Assembly: GCA_029204225.1 (NCBI GenBank)
Contig: CM055102.1
Span: forward strand, 39,135,014 to 39,199,013
Origin: Diphasiastrum complanatum
Taxonomy: Eukaryota; Streptophyta; Lycopodiopsida; Lycopodiales; Lycopodiaceae
Direction: 5' to 3'
Length of the DNA: 64,000 nt
A program made the translations under genes and the position numbers. Below are positions 58,550 through 64,000 of this stretch, piece after piece; the first letter of the stretch is position 1; each line of letters starts with the position of its first letter. The notes below the pieces were generated by a model. It worked only from the letters and a program-made list of their open reading frames with translations, had not been told where the DNA came from and did not search any database.

Positions 58550-61500
58550 TTATTGTGTGTAATATTGGACTGCGTGTTCAAGTTCTTGATGACTTGATCC
58601 TATCAGCTCTTGCAATTTCTGGCCATCCTTGTAGATCTTCAAAGTTGGCACCGTACTAGCATTCTCCAACTTGGCAATGTACGGATTTTGCTCTATGTCG
58701 ACCTTCACACATCCACAAAAAAAGTAACCTGTTAGGATTAAAATTTGATGTAATGCAGATCCCTTTCTACCGGCTTAACGGAGTTTTTAGTTTATTTTTA
58801 TGAAGAACAATTGCACTTGTAAGCTTTATGTGCCCTGATTGTTAGCTTGATCAGAAAGAGTGAGAAGATTGATAGCCACCGTGAGGAAAATCACAGCCGG
58901 ATAGCGTTTGCAGAGCTGATCGAGAAAGGGAAGAAACTGCTTGCACCTTTCGTTCCACCTTGTAATAAATTGTACTACTGCTAATCCTGCACCCAATGCA
59001 GATCCAGTCAGCAGCCAAAGTAGATGTAAACTGGAGTGAAAATGATTTTTTGACTGCAACGCATGCATAAACGAAATTGTTGTTGATTCTAGAGATGGGA
59101 TGCACAACCTCTCCTCAGATTGATTTGAATTGACGCATTACTAAAAGAAATCAACATTCATGTAATATCTGAGAGAGCTTTGGACCTGGAGAGTTAATAG
59201 CTCTGCTGAATTGATCAATGGAAGAAACTTTCTCTACTTCTCCTCCAAATTGTGCTTTGGACTTTTCTTCACCACGTGATTTCTGCAGTGCTAACTGTAC
59301 ATCGAAAAGCGCCTGAGCAATATCTACATCTCCTGGTAACTCCCTCCTTACTGCTTCGAAATCTCTCAATGCCTCTTCCCATTTCTCCAGCTTCAAGAGA
59401 TTATAATGAACAAAACCACCAGGCAGCACAATCAAATGTCAGTTCTTTAAAGAAAAGCTCAAAGCTCATGGATAAATTCGCACCAGACCACTGGACAAGC
59501 AGCACGAATTCTAGGTTCACTGCTGTATCAGATATAAGCATTCAAACCTTAGCATATGAATGAGCACGCCTTAGACGAGCCTTGATGTAGGTAGGTTGTG
59601 CCTCCAAGGCTGCATTACAATCTTCTATGGACTTTTCCCAAAGGCCTATGTTAGACCTACATGCTGCTCGATTGCAGAGTAGGACTGCATTTGCAGAGTC
59701 TGCCTCCAATCCTGCTCCATATGCTGCAGAAGCCTCAAAATATTTGCCTTCTGTAAATAGCTTGTTTCCCATTTTCCTTGCTTTTAGGACTGCGATCAAC
59801 TTCTTCAAGAAGGCTGAAACTGCAGCATTATTTGGATGAATTTGAGCTGCTTTTTGTGCAGCTATTAATGCTTCCTCATACCTGTTTCAGATAAGAGTCC
59901 GCTGTTGATAATGGGAGAAAGCTAGAGAGAAATAAGGGAGAGGAAGGAGGGGATTGGGAATATGAAAACCTGCTCTCAATTTGCAATCATGTTGATGATG
60001 TATTATTTGATAAATAATGTCACATACTTACCTTCCTTGAGACATATCAAGCTGTGCTTGCACAACGAAGACAGTGCTGTCAGGGAGAGCAAGCCCTGCC
60101 TTGGTCAAAGCTGTCTCTAATTTTTGTGCTGTAGATAAAACCTGTGCTGCTTCGTCTGGCCTGTGTATACTTAGTAATGCCTCTGCCTTGAGAACAAGGA
60201 CCTGCAGGTTAAAGAACGGATCCGCAGGTTATAGATAATTGTATTATGAAATGTTTATGTGAGGCATATGCTAACTAAGGTTGGTTTAGCATTTCAGGTT
60301 TTTCGTCCAATGGTACAACCTTTGGTGCAGAGTCTGCTCCAGCCAGAACAGCTGCATCGGTCTCTCTTAGAATAGTCTGCCAATCAGTAGCTTTCCTTGC
60401 TTCAAAACATTTGACAATTTGTTTCTCAACATTCTGAATCTGCTGCATGTCCCCTGCATTAATCTGCTCTCCTGCAGCGTAGAACTGTTTTTTTGCATCT
60501 TCGATCTGCCCGAGTCTGTCCTATCACAATAACCATTAATTAGCAGCTGAAGATGAGGGACAAAAGATTTCAGAGTAGTGGTGTACATATATCTTTCCAG
60601 AGGCCTGCTTACAAAAGCAAATTGTGGAAAAATTAATTTTCAGATAGAGAACTTTTTGCAGACCAATTGCTCACTTGAATTCTTTTCTGAGTAGTGAGGA
60701 GATTGTTACATACCTCAGAAACAATGAGACAAGACGTCTGCGAGCACGAAGATATGAAGGATCAAGCCTAATGGCTTCCTTACATTCCTGCACTGCATCG
60801 ACCAACCGTCCAAGTGCTGATAGGGCGGCAGCTTTGTTACTGTGATATGAAGCCTGGGATGGTTGCAAGGAAATAGCTTTTTCATACAATGAAAGAGCTT
60901 CAGCAAAATGGCCTTTCTTGTATTGTTCATTTCCTATTTTTTTTACTCCTTCTGCATCCTTACTGGAAAAAGCTTTTTTCAAAAGAAGACTTTTCCCTGC
61001 CAAAGAGATGTTTCCAATACCAAAGACGTCTGCAGCAACTTGAGATCTGTGGTCACTTCCATTTTCCTTGAGGGGAGTCTCTTGGTTTGGATGACTGTTG
61101 CTGTTATGTTCATAAAATCTACCAGCAGTTGAATGATCATCTTCCTTGAAGTTTGCTGTCTTGAGATTGGTCCTTGTTGCTGACCCCACGTTTTCATCAG
61201 TAGAGCACCTGCCATTAGATCTAATTGCACTTGAATTTTCGACTCTTGAATCAACTTTTGTGAATGATGTTTCGCTGCTGGATCCAACAATTGCAAAGTT
61301 CCCCTTTACATCAGAACAGCCACCCGTGAATCGGCCATCATTCAAGTTCTTACTTCGAACCTTGTCATCTGAGGTCTCTCCAGTGCGACGTTCTGATTTG
61401 AAATCCATGCAATTTCCACTTTCCCCCTCGTTAGAAAGCTTTTCACTCACGGAAGTTATTCTAGGACTGGAGGCAAATGACTGTTTACGATTGCCATTTT

Positions 61501-62893
61501 TCTCTACCAGGCCTGCGCCGAACACCCCTGCATAAAATCCGCCCTCACCTCGGTCTGCACTGCTCATTTCGAGTGTGATGAATCTAGAATTGAGCTCACG
61601 GTTTCCTTCATAGACCAATTCTAAATGACTGCCTGCATAAGTCAGTTTAGTCTCACTTGTTCCCCATCTTGAGCTTTCTCCGGTGTACATCCCTCCACCA
61701 CACGCCCCTTCGCTCGAATTTCTATTTGCGTGCGTAGGCCGGACAATACCAGCAGCTGCAGCTGATGTTTTCGAGCCTCTAGAATGCGTAGGACTCTCTA
61801 CCCCTACGCTTAATCGTCTTTCGCTGAGGTTATTTTCAAAATCTGGATCCTCCCCTGCGATGATCATGCCAGAGTTGCCTTCGCTGAGGTTTCTGGATCT
61901 TGGACGACCGCTTAGATTTTCCCGAGCTGCGCGAAGGTCACTCCGATCCAGAATTCCGCTAAGAGGACTCGATGATTTATGTTCTACGACTCTTGGCCTT
62001 CCTCCGGTTATTGTGTTCTCTCCTTCGAAAGATTTAGTTGCGAATTCTCCTACTGACGCCCACACGCTGCTATTTTCGAATTTGGTTGTGCTTCCTGAAA
62101 AGTGTTCATCCACTAGAAGAGCTTCTTTTCCAGTGATTGCTCCATAGGGTTTGGGAATGCTTTTGATTTTCGATACGCTATTGCCTTTCGACCTGCTTTG
62201 GCCTTGACCAGTGAGTATTTCTTGTTCTTCAGAGATTCTTTCGAGGGAATTTATGAGATTCGGCCTTATTATTTCATATGCTCTGTTTTGATATTCACGA
62301 CTGTGCTTGAGCTTTGACTCAGCAGGAAGCATGTCTTCTCTTTTCAGATTGCTTTCAGAAGAATGACCGCGTGAGGAGAGAGGCATGCCAAGTCTTTCCT
62401 CATTCTTACTGGAAGCAAAATTACCAAAATCACGTAACGTTCCCGCTGCAAAACTGCCTCCAGCAAATTGTCTAGGTTGCATACTTTTCACATCCTTTTC
62501 ATCAGGTAATACTCCGACTTCGTGTGATTTGGAAGACAGGCCATGACTATTTCTTTTCCAATTAGCATTGCTGATAATGGATAGTTGGTTGATATTTTCA
62601 TAATTTGTCCGGCTTCTCCAGCTTACATCCGTCTCTTTGGAAATCCCTTCATTTCCGAACATCCGAGGCACATGATTGAAAGATCTGTTTATTCCATTCC
62701 TATCTCCAGGTAATGCATCATCAGGACTTGTGGAAGTTCTGCGATGATCTTTGATCATAGAATTTTGATGAAAGTGCTCTAATTGATCATTGCTAAAATT
62801 AGAGCCATACATTGAACTGGTGAAGGCACCACCATTATAAGAATTCAAGGTACCAGCAGGCAAATGCTTCCTTTCTGTGTAGCATTGCGCCAT
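58550..62893 (-). CDS. TPR repeat / thioredoxin-like protein, TTL family
   Basis: TTL proteins are plant TPR scaffolds linked to brassinosteroid signalling and stress tolerance. Exons on the minus strand: 62893-60714, 60515-60320, 60201-60032, 59881-59548, 59390-59186, 58986-58880, 58702-58550. All junctions are GT-AG and the sum is 1115 codons with stop. ATG 62,893 (MAQCYTERKH) is chosen; the frame is open 63 bp further but only to a GTG. Residues 1-640 are Ser/Asn/Gly-rich and probably disordered. TPRs: about 652-726 (KIGNEQYKKGHFAEALSLYE) and about 850-995 (GNKLFTEGKYFEASAAYGAG, IEDCNAALEAQPTYIKARLR, LEKWEEALRDFEAVRRELP). A thioredoxin-like domain follows at about 1020-1114 (LAVVQFITRWNERC, VDIEQNPYIAKLENASTVPT). 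The WCGPC site is WNERC, so it lacks the first Cys and is unlikely to be redox-active, as in other TTLs. Length exceeds the usual 600-700 because of the N-terminal part. Confidence 0.9.
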
Positions 62894-63700
62894 AATAAGA
62901 ATAGAAGCAATAAATCTTGTGAAAGCTTGTTCTAGTTTCACTAAATCCCTGTTCACGACAGGTCAATCGTTTGATGCGTAAATTCGGTCATACTTTCCCG
63001 TGCTCTCCAAGCCGAATGAATCATTAACTTGAGGTCTTTTTTTGGAAAATATTCCCAGCGATTAGAGGCAAAGCTTGAAGGTTTGGCAGGCGAATGATCC
63101 TAAAGGGACTAGGATGTGAACACAAGAAATAATCGACAAGCGCAAATTTACACATACAGGTTAAATATTCTACAAACTAATACATTACAAGCATAGGAGA
63201 CTGTGCACATAGAGAAGTGGCGATCGATCTAGAAATCGACAAAGGAAATATACTTGACACCTGACGTTTTTTTTCAGATTGATGTTAGAAGCACATGCAT
63301 TGGCAAACTTGATGAGACCTCTGGGAGTTTATTTGTTGCGCATATAAAAGTTTCTGAAACCTTTGACATCCAATTAGATATATTCAAAAAGTTTGAAGCT
63401 CTTGCGCTTGCGCACATGGAATATGGATTATCGTCAGAAAACTAAATCCATTATAATCTAGTCGATGGTCATCAATTCAAACACTAGTATCCGTTTTTGT
63501 ATTGAATTTGGTAAGGTTCAAGTAGACATCGATATTTCTTCAGACGTCGAGGCTGTTTCCTCCTGATTGCTAACTACCTTGTAGATGCGACTTTGAACTA
63601 ACATGCAAAATTAAAGAGAGTCACGAAAAGGAAACATGTATTTTCACTCACCACATAAGCTGAGAACTACAATTCTAATCAAAGATTCCCAAACCTTAAT
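62894..63700. other. Upstream region of the TTL gene; no other gene seen
   Basis: Contains the promoter and 5' UTR by position. No TATA or element could be assigned with confidence. A plus-strand frame at 63,254-63,445 has no known motif. Confidence 0.4.
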
Positions 63701-63710
63701 GGGCAGGACC

Positions 63711-64000
63711 AACTTCGTGTTCACAAATTGATTCTCTCACAAAGGAAGATGCATAGGGAACTGACCTTCAAATATACAATGATTTATGAATACCAACATA
63801 TCTAACTTAGAAAATGAGATGAGAATTAAAGAAACTTACAAAATGATAAGCTTCGTGATCACAAATGAGTTCTCACAAAAAGAAGATGCACAGTTCCGAA
63901 CTAGCCTTCATATATACAATGAACGACATATACATTATCGTAGTGACTAACACAATGATCAGCTTCGTGCTCACAGATACTTCTCACAAAAAGAAGATGC
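63711..64000. repeat. Diverged tandem repeat running off the right edge
   Basis: CTTCGTG followed by TCACA... and TCTCACAAA-GAAGATGCA occurs at 63,713, 63,851 and 63,963, spacing 138 and 112 bp. The middle copy also keeps ATATACAATGA. The array continues beyond the window. Confidence 0.8.

Noticed and set aside
62894-62956. Upstream extension of the TTL first exon to 62,956
   Set aside because: The extension begins with GTG, which is not a normal plant start. The first ATG in frame is at 62,893.

Overview
This is plant nuclear DNA. The host genes are split by GT-AG introns, and there is a DYW-type PPR remnant, an organellar single-stranded-DNA-binding (OSB) remnant and many Ty1/copia and some Ty3/gypsy LTR retrotransposon pieces in an AT-rich, microsatellite-rich background. 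A seed-free vascular plant such as a fern fits the long TE-filled spacers and the abundant DYW sequence, but nothing seen here fixes the species. Only two host genes look complete: a vacuolar-type gamma-glutamyltransferase (GGT4-like, + strand, 14.07-18.25 kb, 7 exons, 601 codons) and a TTL-type TPR/thioredoxin-like protein (- strand, 58.55-62.89 kb, 7 exons, 1114 codons). I placed both exon by exon; every junction obeys GT-AG and the summed lengths stay in frame.

Layout: 0-1.8 kb is the 5' part of a minus-strand copia element (gag start, PBS, 819-bp LTR). 3.9-5.2 kb holds copy 1 of an unrecognised multi-exon gene family. 5.5-6.3 kb is a decayed copia RT/RNase H end. 8.07-9.05 kb is an unrecognised possible two-exon gene. 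14-18.3 kb is the GGT gene. 19-25.5 kb is retroelement debris on the minus strand (copia integrase, gag zinc knuckle, retropepsin, RNase H). 25.6-32.5 kb is a minus-strand copia element with an 849-bp solo LTR nested in one LTR and a gypsy-type LTR in its interior. 35.2-40.8 kb is a copia element with both LTRs and a GAGCA target duplication; it is internally rearranged and has no RT core or RNase H.

41.6-47.2 kb is a cluster of host gene fragments: iPGM, an armadillo-like piece, a DYW protein and OSB PDF motifs. The iPGM and OSB pieces keep splice signals. 47.5-47.9 kb is a tandem plus inverted repeat. 48.4-51.0 kb is copy 2 of the unknown gene family. 52.29-53.14 kb is a long imperfect inverted repeat. 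53.6-58.5 kb is microsatellite, degenerate minisatellite and LTR remnants. 58.5-62.9 kb is the TTL gene, and a diverged tandem repeat runs off the right edge.

The two intact genes have no evident shared pathway. Points most worth a second look are: an apparent one-base frameshift in GGT that cuts off a signal-anchor sequence; the two-copy unknown gene family; the long inverted repeat; the gene-fragment cluster; and a stem-loop motif conserved in four related LTR copies. All similarities were judged by eye and from memory of protein families; no searches were run. Several long open frames begin at TTG or GTG and were given ATG starts or left out.
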